A stretch of 38,314 bases of DNA, from assembly GCF_002860165.1 (NCBI RefSeq), contig NZ_PGUZ01000008.1, forward strand, positions 1 through 38,314, in the 5' to 3' direction. Numbering within the stretch: position 1 is the stretch's first letter; each line of letters opens with the position of its first letter. The position numbers and the translations under genes were made by a program. Positions 27,181-36,252 of the stretch are shown here, piece after piece. The notes below the pieces were generated by a model. It did not search any database, was not told where the DNA came from, and saw only the letters and a list, made by a program, of their open reading frames with translations. The DNA comes from Bacillus sp. V3-13. GTDB lineage: Bacteria > Bacillota > Bacilli > Bacillales > Cytobacillaceae.

Positions 27181-30100
27181 TTACTGTCCAACATGGTCTT
27201 TAGCGGCTTCATGAAGACCATTAATCATGACGAAAGTGACATTTAACCATTGCTTTGCTTCAATACCTTTAATATGGAGAACTATTTTCAGCTTCTGTCC
27301 ATCCATTCCAAGCCCGATCATTCTGCCGTGCTTGCTGCTCAACTGGACAAGTTTTTGCCCGTCAATCCGGCTGCTCCCTTTTTCCGAAACCAATATTAAC
27401 ACTTCATCTTTTGTTTGTTTGATCAACTCCACACCCGATTGCTGTGCGAGGACCTTCATTTCAGCGATTTGGAACAGGTAGGATACCTCATCAGGGTAAT
27501 CGCCGAAACGGTCCCTCATTTCATCCTGTAATTCTTCTAAATCCTCAAGGGTTTCAATCCCCCTGAACCGCTTATACATTTCAATTTTCAGATGGCCATC
27601 CGACAAATATGTGTCAGGAATATAGGCATCCACTTCCAAATCAATCTCAATTGAAGATGTTTTCGTTTCTTCATAATCACCTCTTCGTTCTTCAATGGCT
27701 TCTTTCAGCATTTGCGAATATAAATCAAACCCGACAGAATCAATGAAGCCATGCTGTTCGGCCCCTAACAAATTCCCGGCACCGCGAATCGATAAATCGC
27801 GCATCGCAATTTTGAAACCAGAGCCGAGCTCCGTAAACTCTTTAATGGCCTGAAGCCGCTTTTCTGCTACTTCGCTTAACACCTTATCCTTGCGGTAAGT
27901 AAAATAAGCATATGCGACCCTGTTTGAGCGGCCTACCCGTCCTCTCAACTGGTAAAGCTGGGATAGCCCCATTTTATCAGCATCGTACACGATCAATGTG
28001 TTGACGTTCGGTATATCTACTCCTGTCTCAATAATCGTCGTGCTGACGAGGACATCGTATTCGCCTTCAAGGAAGCCAAGCATCACTGATTCGAGTTCAT
28101 TTTCAGACATTTGTCCGTGAGCATAGGCAACGCGGGCATCCGGGACAAGCATCGAAATTTCCTCCGCTTTTCTTTCAATATCTTCAACACGGTTATAAAG
28201 AAAATAGATTTGGCCGCCTCTGCCCAGCTCTCTCTCAATCGCTTCCCGAACCAGTCCGCCATTGTACTCCATTACATAGGTTTGGACAGGAAAGCGGTTT
28301 TCAGGCGGTGTTTCAATTACGGAAAGATCCCTGACTCCAAGCATCGACATGTGAAGGGTGCGCGGAATCGGAGTTGCTGTTAATGTTAAAACATCGATAT
28401 TGGTTTTCAGCTGTTTAATCTTTTCTTTATGGGTTACGCCAAACCGCTGCTCTTCATCTATGATCAACAGGCCGAGATCGCGGTAGGTGACATCTTTTGA
28501 AAGAAGCCGGTGTGTTCCCACAACAATATCAACTGTGCCAGCCTTAAGCCCTTTCAACGTTTCCGTTTGCTGCTTCCGCGTCCGAAACCGGCTCAGCAGG
28601 CCGATCTTAATCGGATAATCCTGAAATCTCTCACGCAGCGTTTCAAAATGCTGTTGAGCAAGAATCGTCGTTGGAACGAGAAAGGCTACTTGCTTTCCGT
28701 CGGCGATCGCTTTAAAAGCGGCGCGAATGGCCACTTCTGTTTTCCCATAGCCGACATCGCCGCACAGGAGGCGATCCATCGGGCGTTCCCGCTCCATATC
28801 CTTTTTGATTTCATGAATGGAACGCAGCTGGTCGGCCGTCTCCTGATAAGCAAAAGCGGTCTCGAACTCTCTCTGCATGTCTCCATCCGGTGAAAACGCA
28901 TAACCTTTGGCAGCCTCGCGCTCTGCATACAGCTTAATTAAATCATCAGCAATATTTTGGACGGATGAATGAACTTTTTTCTTAACCCGTTTCCAATCGC
29001 TCCCGCCCAGTTTATAAATTTTTGGTTCTTTTCCTTCCGAGCCAACATATTTCTGGACAAGGTCAATTTGCTCGACGGGAACATACAATTTGTCGCTTCC
29101 CTGATAACGAATATGCAGATAATCTTTATGCAGGCCATTGATTAACAGCGTTTCAATACCTAAATATTTGCCAATGCCATGGTTGACATGGACGACATAA
29201 TCCCCGACCCTTAGCTCAGAATAGCTTTTAATTCGTTCCGCATTGGAAAGCTTTTGCCGGCGTGACGGCTTTTTAGTCCGTTTATTAAAAAGCTCTTCTT
29301 CAGTAATAACAGCGATTTTTTGAATCGGCAGCTCAAAGCCTGTATGCAGATTTCCCTGGACGATCTGGGCTTTTGCCGGCATTAAATCATGATCATGATG
29401 AACAATTGTCGCTTCTATTTGATAATCTTCAAGAACACGTTCAAGCTTTTTCACTCTTTCTTGATCGGGTCCAAGGAAAATAATTGAATAATTGCCTTTC
29501 CTCCAGCGCTCGACCTCGCCTTTTAAGACATTCATTTGCCCATGAAAGTTTTGCATTTGCTTGCATGAAATATTGACGATATTCTGTGGATTTGTATTCG
29601 GCACATGTCTTAAAAACAACGACATATAAACAATTGGCCGGTTTGATTGATGAAGGAGCGGCTGAAGTTGATGTGATATTTTCACATCATGAATCATTTT
29701 CCCTTCGCTGAGCAAGCTTGTGTACCATTCCGCTTCTTCTCTTTCCAGCGAGTCATTCATTTCTTGGACCCGGCTTATTTCATCAATAAAAATGAGACCA
29801 TTTTCAGGCAGATAGTCTATTAAACTATTTTCATTTTCATAGGCAAATGAGAGGTACTTAAACACTTGTTCAGGCTTTTGTCCATTTCTTAACTGTTCGA
29901 GCTCGAAGCCGATTTGTTGCGATAATAGCGTTTTTGTTTTTTCATCCTTTATTTTTTTAAGGCTGCCTGCGAGCCCGGCTTCAAGTTTTGCAATAATGCG
30001 GGCAAAATGTTCAGATTCTAAAAGCAGCTCGGTAGCCGGACTGATCGAAATGGAAGTGAGTTTATCCTTGGAGCGCTGGTCGTCCAAAGAAAAAGTCCGG

Positions 30101-30711
30101 ATCGAATCAATTTCTGTATCAAACAGTTCAATTCTGAGCGGATCGATTTCCGTTAAAGGGTAGATATCAATTATTCCGCCTCTAATACTAAATTCACCTG
30201 GAGCAGACACCATTTCAGAACGAATATATCCCATTGTGATGAATTGCTTTAGCATCTCGTCCAATTGGATTTCATCGCCCACTTTTAAGGAAATCCGGCT
30301 CTTATTCCAGAGCGATTTTGGCGGCAGTATTTTACGCAGCCCTGCAATCGGCACAATAATAATCCCGCTTCTCCTGGCAGATAAATGATTCAGCGCATCC
30401 AAACGCTGTGCCTTAAGCTCCGGGCTTGCTATCCCCATTTCTGCAGCAATCAATTCATTGGCAGGAAATAAATAAACCTGCTCTTCTCCCAATAAATGGA
30501 CAATATCATCAAACAGCTTCTGGGCTTGAAGCAAATTATGTGTGATGACCATAATCGGCTTTCCTGTCCGCTCATACACAGATGTCAGAAACATCGTCCG
30601 CGCCGAACCGGAAAGACCTGCCACAAGCTGCTCTCTTAAGCCTCCGGCCAGTCCATTAATGATTGATTGAATATCATCTTGCTTATTTAATAGCCTTTTA
30701 ATGGCTTGCAT
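27181..30711 (-). CDS. mfd: Transcription-repair coupling factor Mfd
   Basis: Removes RNA polymerase stalled at DNA lesions and recruits UvrA. The 1176-aa protein has an N-terminal UvrB-like part (about 1-350, with [17 protein letters not shown] at 169-185), an RNA-polymerase-interacting domain around 495-560 ([16 protein letters not shown]), a RecG-like SF2 motor with Walker A GDVGYGKT (651-658), DEEQ (752-755), [10 protein letters not shown] and the QLRGRVGRS motif, and a C-terminal TRCF domain. GAGGAGG lies 8 nt before the ATG. I see no clear promoter or 3' terminator, so it may be read from upstream past the fin terminator. Confidence 0.98.
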   Translation of the reverse strand: MQAIKRLLNKQDDIQSIINGLAGGLREQLVAGLSGSARTMFLTSVYERTGKPIMVITHNLLQAQKLFDDIVHLLGEEQVYLFPANELIAAEMGIASPELKAQRLDALNHLSARRSGIIIVPIAGLRKILPPKSLWNKSRISLKVGDEIQLDEMLKQFITMGYIRSEMVSAPGEFSIRGGIIDIYPLTEIDPLRIELFDTEIDSIRTFSLDDQRSKDKLTSISISPATELLLESEHFARIIAKLEAGLAGSLKKIKDEKTKTLLSQQIGFELEQLRNGQKPEQVFKYLSFAYENENSLIDYLPENGLIFIDEISRVQEMNDSLEREEAEWYTSLLSEGKMIHDVKISHQLQPLLHQSNRPIVYMSLFLRHVPNTNPQNIVNISCKQMQNFHGQMNVLKGEVERWRKGNYSIIFLGPDQERVKKLERVLEDYQIEATIVHHDHDLMPAKAQIVQGNLHTGFELPIQKIAVITEEELFNKRTKKPSRRQKLSNAERIKSYSELRVGDYVVHVNHGIGKYLGIETLLINGLHKDYLHIRYQGSDKLYVPVEQIDLVQKYVGSEGKEPKIYKLGGSDWKRVKKKVHSSVQNIADDLIKLYAEREAAKGYAFSPDGDMQREFETAFAYQETADQLRSIHEIKKDMERERPMDRLLCGDVGYGKTEVAIRAAFKAIADGKQVAFLVPTTILAQQHFETLRERFQDYPIKIGLLSRFRTRKQQTETLKGLKAGTVDIVVGTHRLLSKDVTYRDLGLLIIDEEQRFGVTHKEKIKQLKTNIDVLTLTATPIPRTLHMSMLGVRDLSVIETPPENRFPVQTYVMEYNGGLVREAIERELGRGGQIYFLYNRVEDIERKAEEISMLVPDARVAYAHGQMSENELESVMLGFLEGEYDVLVSTTIIETGVDIPNVNTLIVYDADKMGLSQLYQLRGRVGRSNRVAYAYFTYRKDKVLSEVAEKRLQAIKEFTELGSGFKIAMRDLSIRGAGNLLGAEQHGFIDSVGFDLYSQMLKEAIEERRGDYEETKTSSIEIDLEVDAYIPDTYLSDGHLKIEMYKRFRGIETLEDLEELQDEMRDRFGDYPDEVSYLFQIAEMKVLAQQSGVELIKQTKDEVLILVSEKGSSRIDGQKLVQLSSKHGRMIGLGMDGQKLKIVLHIKGIEAKQWLNVTFVMINGLHEAAKDHVGQ

Positions 30712-30764
30712 TTATAAAGCCTCCTCTCCAAAAACACCTTCATCTTGTTGTGTTTTCTGCGGTA

Positions 30765-30789
30765 TGGCAAGCCTTCATCTTCTTGCCAT
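30765..30789. repeat. Inverted repeat between fin and mfd
   Basis: A perfect 8-bp inverted repeat, ATGGCAAG (30765-30772) and CTTGCCAT (30782-30789), with a 9-nt loop and no T-run, so it is not a terminator. It lies 54-78 nt upstream of the mfd start. Confidence 0.5.
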
Positions 30790-30815
30790 GTATCGATTAT
30801 TGGTTTTAGTTAAAA

Positions 30816-30846
30816 CAGAAAAACGCTTTGGATTGCTTTCCAAAGC
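30816..30846 (-). terminator. fin terminator
   Basis: On the minus strand GCTTTGGA (30839-30846) pairs perfectly with TCCAAAGC (30825-30832), followed by GTTTTTCTGTTTT. The stem begins right after the fin stop codon. Confidence 0.83.
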
Positions 30847-31077
30847 TTAGTGAATAATAAAATCATATTGATGATAATCGGGATTCTTTTCGAGTCCTTC
30901 CTGACAATCTTCACAGATCGATTTAATTTTGATATCCCCGTTTGGTTCGTAAGAAATCATCTCTTGCCTCTCTTCATCCGTCAGTTTATGGAAACCGAGA
31001 CTTTCCGAGTGAATGGCCATTTTATCCAGGCTGCCGATTTTCACTCCGCAATGACGGCAATGATAATGAATAGCCAT
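30847..31077 (-). CDS. fin: Anti-sigma factor Fin (YabK)
   Basis: Small forespore protein that inhibits sigma-F and helps the switch to sigma-G. The 76-aa protein has two CxxC pairs (C7/C10 in YHCRHCGVKIG and C55/C58 in SICEDCQ), a zinc-ribbon-like layout, with a helical middle (KLTDEERQEMISYEPNGD). Length and cysteine spacing match the B. subtilis protein. GGGAGG lies 7 nt before the ATG. Its position between pth and mfd is conserved. The upstream promoter element looks more like sigma-E than sigma-F. Confidence 0.94.
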   Translation of the reverse strand: MAIHYHCRHCGVKIGSLDKMAIHSESLGFHKLTDEERQEMISYEPNGDIKIKSICEDCQEGLEKNPDYHQYDFIIH

Positions 31078-31151
31078 GCCTGTCCCTCCCTATTACATTT
31101 AATAATATTCCTATTATTTACATGATGGAAGGAACTTATTCATTTTGGCTT

Positions 31152-31180
31152 ATTGTATGAAGACAATCGAAAAAAAATGA
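31152..31180 (-). promoter_or_regulatory. Sporulation promoter before fin, sigma-E-like
   Basis: The minus strand has CATACAAT (31152-31159), a perfect sigma-E -10, with TCATTTT (31174-31180) 14 nt upstream as a plausible -35. The same -10 matches sigma-G at six of seven positions, but no TGAATA-like -35 is seen. Confidence 0.45.
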
Positions 31181-31185
31181 AATCG

Positions 31186-31746
31186 TTATTGATTAAACTC
31201 ATTCATAACTTGAAGAAATGGTTTTTGCAGCCACGCTTCGCATGCATCGGCACACTGTTCGGCCACTTTGTCAATGACTTCTTGTTCTTCCGTTAAAAAC
31301 CGGCTAAGCACATAGTCGGGCACATTCATTCCGTTTGGCGGCCTGCCAACACCGACCCTGATTCTGTTAAACTCCTGGGATCCCAAATGGGCTATCGTTG
31401 ATTTTATCCCATTATGGCCGCCGGCACTTCCCTTTTGCCTCAATCTGATTTTTCCAACCGGCAAGTCGAGATCATCGTATATAACCAATAAATCATCCAA
31501 ACCGGCATCATAATAATCGATAACGGCCCGGATCGATTCTCCCGATAAATTCATAAAGGTGAGCGGCTTTAACAGCAGTACCTTTTGTCCGTCCACATGT
31601 CCGATTCCATATACCCCTTTAAATTTTGCTTGGGCCAGAGGAATGTTAAGACGCGCAGACAGAAGATCAACGATCTCGAAGCCGATATTATGCCTTGTCC
31701 GGTCATACTGTTTGCCCGGGTTTCCCAGTCCTGCAATGATTTTCAT
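31186..31746 (-). CDS. pth: Peptidyl-tRNA hydrolase
   Basis: Frees tRNA from peptidyl-tRNA dropped by ribosomes; first known as spoVC in B. subtilis. The 186-aa single-domain enzyme shows GLGNPG with N9, catalytic H19 in TRHNIGFE, LLKPLTFMNLSGES, YDDLDLPVGKIRLR and GSAGGHNGIKS. The start is the ATG at 31746, with AAGGAG 7 nt upstream. The frame is open to 31788 but those 14 residues fall in a degenerate repeat region and have no support. It follows the ctc terminator. Confidence 0.97.
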   Translation of the reverse strand: MKIIAGLGNPGKQYDRTRHNIGFEIVDLLSARLNIPLAQAKFKGVYGIGHVDGQKVLLLKPLTFMNLSGESIRAVIDYYDAGLDDLLVIYDDLDLPVGKIRLRQKGSAGGHNGIKSTIAHLGSQEFNRIRVGVGRPPNGMNVPDYVLSRFLTEEQEVIDKVAEQCADACEAWLQKPFLQVMNEFNQ

Positions 31747-31762
31747 TATCCCACTCCTTATT

Positions 31763-31810
31763 AGAAAAGCGCAAGTGCCATTAAACAAAAGCTTAAAACC
31801 ACTTGTTCCT
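31763..31810. repeat. Fragment related to the right-edge repeat
   Basis: AGAAAAGCGCAAGTGCC (31763-31779) differs by one base from the start of the repeat at 38241. At 31795-31810 a further 16-mer matches 35289-35304 at 14 positions. This looks like a decayed copy in the ctc-pth gap. Confidence 0.45.
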
Positions 31811-31861
31811 ACTGCGGAAACAAGCCTGAAAACGCTTATTTGTCAACTTCCGCAAAATATA

Positions 31862-31893
31862 AACTGTAAAAGACGTAACCCTTGCAGGTTACG
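31862..31893 (-). terminator. ctc terminator
   Basis: On the minus strand CGTAACC (31887-31893) pairs perfectly with GGTTACG (31874-31880), followed by the T-rich TCTTTTACAGTTT. It lies about 55 nt after the ctc stop. Confidence 0.72.
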
Positions 31894-31948
31894 CCTGGTT
31901 TGTTAAGACTTACTGCCGACTTGCTCTGCAGAAGTAAAAGCCTTTGTT

Positions 31949-32584
31949 TTATTTTTCACCTGGCTTTGCTTCTCCGCCTTCTTCATTTTCAGGACTGCCG
32001 CCTTCCTGCTGTGCCCCGCTATCTATTTCGTCCACTTGTTTTGGAGGAAGAATGGAGACAATCACTTCTTCTGGATCATCGTTTATTTGATAATCGCCGC
32101 CGGATGTTATATCGGCAATTGTTAAGTTTTCTCCGATTTGCAAGTTTGTTACGTCGACCTCAATCGATGACGGAATTTGATCTGGTTTCGCCGTAATCGT
32201 AACAGCGTGCACAGGCTGCTGCATAACTCCCCCGGCCTTAACACCCTCTGCGTCACCGACAAGCACCAGCCTGACCTCCGCATTGATCTCGGATGACATA
32301 TCAACCGCCCTGAAATCAGCATGAATAATTTCATTTCTTAATGGATCCTGCTGATAGTCGCTTAAGATCACTTCATGCTTGCTTCCGTTAATGTCTAAAG
32401 AAATGATCCCATTCCTGCCGTTTTCACGGATCGTTTTAATTAAATCAGCTGAATTGATATAAACTGATTTATTATCAATTTTCGTTCCATAAACAACCGC
32501 TGGAATATTCCCTTCTTCTCGAAGCTGTCTTAAACTTGAATTGCGAAAATCTGAACGTTCCTTTGCCTGCAAGACTGTAGTCAT
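31949..32584 (-). CDS. ctc: Ribosomal protein bL25, general stress protein Ctc
   Basis: Binds 5S rRNA; in B. subtilis Ctc accumulates under stress. The 211-aa protein is the long (TL5/CTC) form. An N-terminal L25 beta-barrel (about 1-92, RQLREEGNIPAVVYG, LSDYQQDPLRNEIIHADF) is followed by a C-terminal beta domain (GVKAGGVMQQPVHAVTI, IPSSIEVDVTNLQIGE) and an acidic, disordered tail rich in Glu and Gly. The start is the ATG at 32584, after GGGGGG at 8 nt. A sigma-B promoter 45-70 nt upstream fits its stress role. Confidence 0.96.
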   Translation of the reverse strand: MTTVLQAKERSDFRNSSLRQLREEGNIPAVVYGTKIDNKSVYINSADLIKTIRENGRNGIISLDINGSKHEVILSDYQQDPLRNEIIHADFRAVDMSSEINAEVRLVLVGDAEGVKAGGVMQQPVHAVTITAKPDQIPSSIEVDVTNLQIGENLTIADITSGGDYQINDDPEEVIVSILPPKQVDEIDSGAQQEGGSPENEEGGEAKPGEK

Positions 32585-32628
32585 CAAAAAGTCCCCCCAA
32601 ATTTAAAGTGCAATACTTTATAATCAAA

Positions 32629-32654
32629 ATGCCCTAAATTATGAGTCGCTAAAC
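32629..32654 (-). promoter_or_regulatory. ctc sigma-B promoter
   Basis: The minus strand has GTTTAG (32649-32654) and GGGCAT (32629-32634), 14 nt apart. Each hexamer is one base from GTTTAA / GGGTAT. ctc is a classic sigma-B gene, so the call is well supported. Confidence 0.75.
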
Positions 32655-32738
32655 ACTTGATGGTCCTATCCTGAAGCATATGTTCCGATTTATCCGTAAG
32701 ACTTGGCTCACCCGGAAAACAATCCTAAACCAAAATTA

Positions 32739-33695
32739 TTAATCAAAAAGGGTGCTGACCGACTGTTCCTCATGGACGCGGATAATGGCTTCCCCGATTA
32801 AAGGAGCAACTGAAAGAGGAACGATTTTTCCGCTTTTCTTTTCCTCCGGCAATGCAATGGAATTGGTGATAACAAGCTCCTTAATCTTCGAGTTTTCGAT
32901 TCGGTCAATGGCCGGCCCTGATAACACCGGGTGAGTACAGCATGCAAATACTTCTGATGCACCGTTTTCTACTAAAGCATTGGCAGCCAGGGTAATCGTT
33001 CCGGCAGTATCAATGATATCATCAATTAAGATCGCGACTTTCCCTTCAATATTCCCGACAATATTCATCACTTCGGCAACATTTGGCTTTGGACGTCGTT
33101 TATCAATAATCGCAATCGGCGCTTTTAGCCGTTCCGCCATTTTTCTTGCTCTTGTAACCCCGCCATGGTCCGGAGAGACAATGACGATATCATTTAACCC
33201 TTTTTTGTTTTTAAAGTACTCAGATAAAATCGGTACACCCATTAAATGATCGATTGGGATATCGAAAAATCCTTGTATTTGCGGAGCGTGCAAGTCGAGC
33301 GTGATCACACGGGTCGCACCGGCCTTCTCAAGAAGGTTTGCCACCAATTTTGCTGTAATCGGTTCGCGGGCCCTTGCTTTACGGTCCTGGCGCGCATAAC
33401 CGTAATATGGCATGACAAGATTAATGGTTTTGGCAGAAGCGCGCTTTAATGCATCGATCATGATTAACAATTCCATCAAATGCTCATTTACAGGCAGGCT
33501 TGTAGATTGAATGACAAATACATCACAGCCGCGAATGCTTTCTTCAATGTTTATTTGAATTTCACCGTCGCTAAAACGAGTGACGGAGCATTTGCCTAAT
33601 TCAACACCGATCACTTTCGCAATTTCGTTTGCGAGCTGCCGGTTCGAATTAAGGGTGAAAACTTTAAGGTTTGGATCTAAATACTGGTTCGACAT
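32739..33695 (-). CDS. prs: Ribose-phosphate pyrophosphokinase (PRPP synthase)
   Basis: Makes PRPP from ribose 5-phosphate and ATP for nucleotide, His and Trp synthesis. The 318-aa class I enzyme shows [16 protein letters not shown], the ATP/catalytic [38 protein letters not shown] (134-151), [18 protein letters not shown] and the PRPP loop [13 protein letters not shown] (221-233). TGGAGGT precedes the ATG. It follows glmU by 18 nt, so the pair is an operon. I find no strong terminator after it, so transcripts may run on into ctc. Confidence 0.98.
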   Translation of the reverse strand: MSNQYLDPNLKVFTLNSNRQLANEIAKVIGVELGKCSVTRFSDGEIQINIEESIRGCDVFVIQSTSLPVNEHLMELLIMIDALKRASAKTINLVMPYYGYARQDRKARAREPITAKLVANLLEKAGATRVITLDLHAPQIQGFFDIPIDHLMGVPILSEYFKNKKGLNDIVIVSPDHGGVTRARKMAERLKAPIAIIDKRRPKPNVAEVMNIVGNIEGKVAILIDDIIDTAGTITLAANALVENGASEVFACCTHPVLSGPAIDRIENSKIKELVITNSIALPEEKKSGKIVPLSVAPLIGEAIIRVHEEQSVSTLFD

Positions 33696-33713
33696 GCGGG
33701 ACCTCCAAATGGC

Positions 33714-35087
33714 TTATTTCTTTATATTTAATTTTTGAACATAGTTCTCTTTGTTAACTTGACGGGCCCGGGCTATCGACAACGCTTCAGCTGGAACATC
33801 CTCCGTGATCGTCGAGCCGGCCGCTACATAAGCACCTTTACCGACTGTAAGTGGTGCGACAAGATTCGAATTGCAGCCGATGAAGACGCCGTCTTCGATT
33901 TTCGTTAAAAACTTATTTTTCCCGTCATAATTTACAGTTATCGATCCGCAGCCAATATTTACATCGCTGCCAACCTCTGCATCACCTATATAACTGAGAT
34001 GGGAAGCTTTGCTGGCTTTACCAAACACCGATTTCTTAATTTCAACAAAATTGCCGATTTTCACTTCATCGTGAATGTCGGATTGCGGCCGTATATGGGC
34101 AAACGGACCAATATTCACGTGCGAACCAATAACGCTGTCATGCGCGACAGATTGGCGAATCACGGTATGGTCACCAATTTGGCAGTCCTTGATTTCCGTT
34201 CCCGGCCCAAGCTTGTTTTCTGCCCCAATCACTGTTTTTCCCGACAGCATCGTGCCCGGGTAAATGACTGTATCCTGGCCGATGATGACATCTGGCCCGA
34301 TATACGTATTGAGCGGGTCAATCAAGGTTACCCCCTTTCGCATATGGGCTTCATTAATTCTTAGCTTCATGAGCCGCTCTGCTTCCGCGAGTGCCACCCG
34401 GTCATTAACACCAAGAGTTTCACCAAAATCAGCGGTTTGATAAGCACTTACCGTTTCGCCTTGTTTTTTTAAAATTTCAATGACATCGGGCAAATAATAT
34501 TCACCCTGCACATTATCATTTGAAACATTTTGCAGTGCTTCAAACAAATGTTTATTATCAAAACAATACGTACCAGTGTTAATTTCTTGAATGTTCCTTT
34601 CTTCTGCGGAAGCATCCTTATGCTCAACAATTTTTTCGACAAACCCTTCCGCGTTTCTGATAATCCGTCCATAGCCGGCCGGGTCGCTTGCCCAGGCAGT
34701 CAGCACCGTTGCTTTCGCTCCTGTCTCCTCATGGTGCGCGAACAACGCTTCAATTGTTTCTGCCCTTATTAATGGAGTATCACCGCAAACGACAACGGTA
34801 ACCCCTTCTTTTCCGCTTAAGATTTCCTTCGCCTGCATAACAGCATGCGCTGTCCCTAACTGCTCCGCTTGCAATGCATAGCTGCTTTTGTCACCCAGCT
34901 GGCTCTTTACTTCTTCAGCACCGTGGCCGATAATTGTTACTATTTCTTTTATATTAAGTTTTGATACTTGATCCACAACGTGTTCCACCATAGGTTTGCC
35001 GCAGACTGGATGAAGCACTTTATAGAGCTTTGACTTCATTCTGGTCCCCTGGCCGGCCGCTAAAATTACGGCATATCGAGTCGACAT
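33714..35087 (-). CDS. glmU: Bifunctional UDP-N-acetylglucosamine pyrophosphorylase / glucosamine-1-P acetyltransferase
   Basis: Makes UDP-GlcNAc for peptidoglycan and teichoic acid; also called gcaD. The 457-aa protein has an N-terminal uridyltransferase domain (1-230: [28 protein letters not shown]) and a C-terminal left-handed beta-helix of hexapeptide repeats (about 250-440). The acetyltransferase histidine is H363 in [19 protein letters not shown] lies close to the ATG. It leads glmU-prs from a near-consensus promoter. Confidence 0.98.
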   Translation of the reverse strand: MSTRYAVILAAGQGTRMKSKLYKVLHPVCGKPMVEHVVDQVSKLNIKEIVTIIGHGAEEVKSQLGDKSSYALQAEQLGTAHAVMQAKEILSGKEGVTVVVCGDTPLIRAETIEALFAHHEETGAKATVLTAWASDPAGYGRIIRNAEGFVEKIVEHKDASAEERNIQEINTGTYCFDNKHLFEALQNVSNDNVQGEYYLPDVIEILKKQGETVSAYQTADFGETLGVNDRVALAEAERLMKLRINEAHMRKGVTLIDPLNTYIGPDVIIGQDTVIYPGTMLSGKTVIGAENKLGPGTEIKDCQIGDHTVIRQSVAHDSVIGSHVNIGPFAHIRPQSDIHDEVKIGNFVEIKKSVFGKASKASHLSYIGDAEVGSDVNIGCGSITVNYDGKNKFLTKIEDGVFIGCNSNLVAPLTVGKGAYVAAGSTITEDVPAEALSIARARQVNKENYVQKLNIKK

Positions 35088-35122
35088 TTACAAGCCTCCA
35101 ATTTACCTTTTTATCCATTACG

Positions 35123-35151
35123 AATATATCTTAAAAAGCAGCTTATTTCAA
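35123..35151 (-). promoter_or_regulatory. glmU-prs sigma-A promoter
   Basis: The minus strand has TTGAAA (35146-35151) and TATATT (35123-35128), 17 nt apart. Each is one base from consensus, and the -10 lies 36 nt ahead of the glmU ATG. Confidence 0.8.
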
Positions 35152-35377
35152 GGATGGACCAGAAAGTACATATTTTTGTCATCGTAAAAATAGGAAATGA
35201 AAGCTCATGAGCCTAAAGATTCTGCGGGAATAATGTTTAAAGGCGTGTAACAGGGGAAATTGAAAAAGAAAAGCAAATGTATCTCGCCAAAAGCGCTTGT
35301 TCCTAATCTTAGCCACACTTTAAGCACCCATAGATAAGCTAAACGCGGTTATGATACCCGGGGAAAGTTTTATTCAT

Positions 35378-35408
35378 CAAAAAGAGCCTGACTCATGAAG
35401 TAGGCCCT
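35378..35408 (-). terminator. spoVG terminator
   Basis: On the minus strand GGGCCT (35402-35407) pairs with AGGCTC (35384-35389), with one G-T pair. An inner ACT/AGT pairing adds to the stem, and TTTTTG follows. Confidence 0.78.
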
Positions 35409-35422
35409 TGCTGTTTATCTTT

Positions 35423-35713
35423 TTAGGAAGCTCCAGCTTCTTCAAATTCGACTTCTAATTCACCTAATCGGTGGTACTCTGTTAAAACAGCTTCCTGGAT
35501 CTTCCCGCGAGTCCCCGAATTGATCGGATGGGCAATATCACGAAACTCCCCGTCTGGAGTACGTTTGCTTGGCATTGCAACAAATAAACCATTGTTTCCA
35601 TCAATAACGCGAATATCATGAACAACGAATTCATTGTCCAAAGTAATCGAGGCAATAGCCCTCATGCGGCCATCCGTATTCACGCGGCGTAATCTTACGT
35701 CAGTTACTTCCAT
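35423..35713 (-). CDS. spoVG: SpoVG, RNA-binding regulator
   Basis: Small conserved protein needed for normal septation and cortex in sporulation; homologues in other Firmicutes bind RNA or DNA. The 96-aa protein shows [20 protein letters not shown], the conserved middle [20 protein letters not shown] with FRDIAHPI, and an acidic end ([12 protein letters not shown]). I start at the ATG at 35713, with AAGGTGGT 7 nt upstream. An in-frame ATG at 35731 adds six residues not seen in the family. A sigma-H-type promoter precedes it and a terminator follows, so it is monocistronic. Confidence 0.97.
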   Translation of the reverse strand: MEVTDVRLRRVNTDGRMRAIASITLDNEFVVHDIRVIDGNNGLFVAMPSKRTPDGEFRDIAHPINSGTRGKIQEAVLTEYHRLGELEVEFEEAGAS

Positions 35714-35756
35714 TATGTTCACCACCTTCATCCCTAGATAGAAAACTAGTTAAGTT

Positions 35757-35781
35757 ATTCAACAAAACATCCCAATTTCCT
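35757..35781 (-). promoter_or_regulatory. spoVG sigma-H promoter
   Basis: The minus strand has AGGAAAT (35775-35781) and GAAT (35757-35760), 14 nt apart, fitting the sigma-H pattern AGGAnnT-N14-GAAT. A/T tracts at about 35788-35808 lie just upstream, like the AT-rich box of B. subtilis spoVG, where AbrB represses. Confidence 0.78.
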
Positions 35782-35830
35782 GCTAAAGAATAAAAATTTT
35801 TTTGAAAATTAGGGCGAACTATGGGTTTGT

Positions 35831-35861
35831 TAAAAAACGCCTGTCAGCTATATGACAAGCG
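35831..35861 (-). terminator. purR-ridA terminator overlapping the ridA stop
   Basis: On the minus strand CGCTTGTCA (35853-35861) pairs with TGACAGGCG (35838-35846), with one T-G pair, then TTTTTT. The ridA stop codon (35848-35850) lies in the loop, so the last codons form one arm of the hairpin. Confidence 0.85.
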
Positions 35862-36222
35862 CAATTACTTCAATCTCAACAAGAGCATCCTTTGGCAGCC
35901 TTGCTACTTCTACACAAGAGCGTGCCGGCTTATGCTGCGAAAAATATTCCCCGTATACTTCATTGATATCTGCAAAATCATCCATGTTTTTTATAAAAAC
36001 CGTCGCTTTGACAACTGTCTCCAATGAAGCTCCCGCTTCTTTCAATACAGCTTTTAAATTAGCAAAAACCTGGTGGGTCTGTGCTTTAATGTCGCCTTCC
36101 GCCATCACCCCTGCAGCAGTTAACGGGATTTGCCCGGAGCTGTAAAACAAATTATTCACAACAATGCCTTGAGAATAAGGGCCGATTGCTGCTGGCGCTT
36201 CGCTGGTCTGTACGATTTTCAA
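35848..36222 (-). CDS. ridA: RidA/YjgF-family enamine/imine deaminase (YabJ)
   Basis: Hydrolyses reactive enamine/imine intermediates such as 2-aminoacrylate. In B. subtilis YabJ is linked to PurR control of purine genes. The 124-aa protein carries [21 protein letters not shown] and the signature [20 protein letters not shown] (residues 100-119), with the conserved active-site Arg/Glu. The start codon is TTG at 36222, fixed by AGGAGG 7 nt upstream. It follows purR by 30 nt and shares its transcript. Confidence 0.96.
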   Translation of the reverse strand: MKIVQTSEAPAAIGPYSQGIVVNNLFYSSGQIPLTAAGVMAEGDIKAQTHQVFANLKAVLKEAGASLETVVKATVFIKNMDDFADINEVYGEYFSQHKPARSCVEVARLPKDALVEIEVIALVI

Positions 36223-36252
36223 GTGAATTCCTCCTTTAAGGATTGTTTGATT

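Larger units (their letters stand above)
35088..35422. other. Intergenic region, spoVG to glmU
   Basis: This 335-bp gap contains the spoVG terminator on the right and the glmU promoter on the left. Between them (about 35160-35375) I see no frame, RNA or strong structure apart from a 16-mer at 35289-35304 resembling one at 31795-31810. Confidence 0.7.

Noticed and set aside
26970-27203. 77-aa plus-strand frame antisense to the mfd-spoVT gap
   Set aside because: No ribosome binding site, composition of an antisense shadow, and opposite in direction to the promoters found there.
27018-27221. 67-aa minus-strand frame spanning the end of mfd and the gap before spoVT
   Set aside because: Its start lies inside mfd with no ribosome binding site, and its end overlaps the start of the better-supported 42-codon frame.
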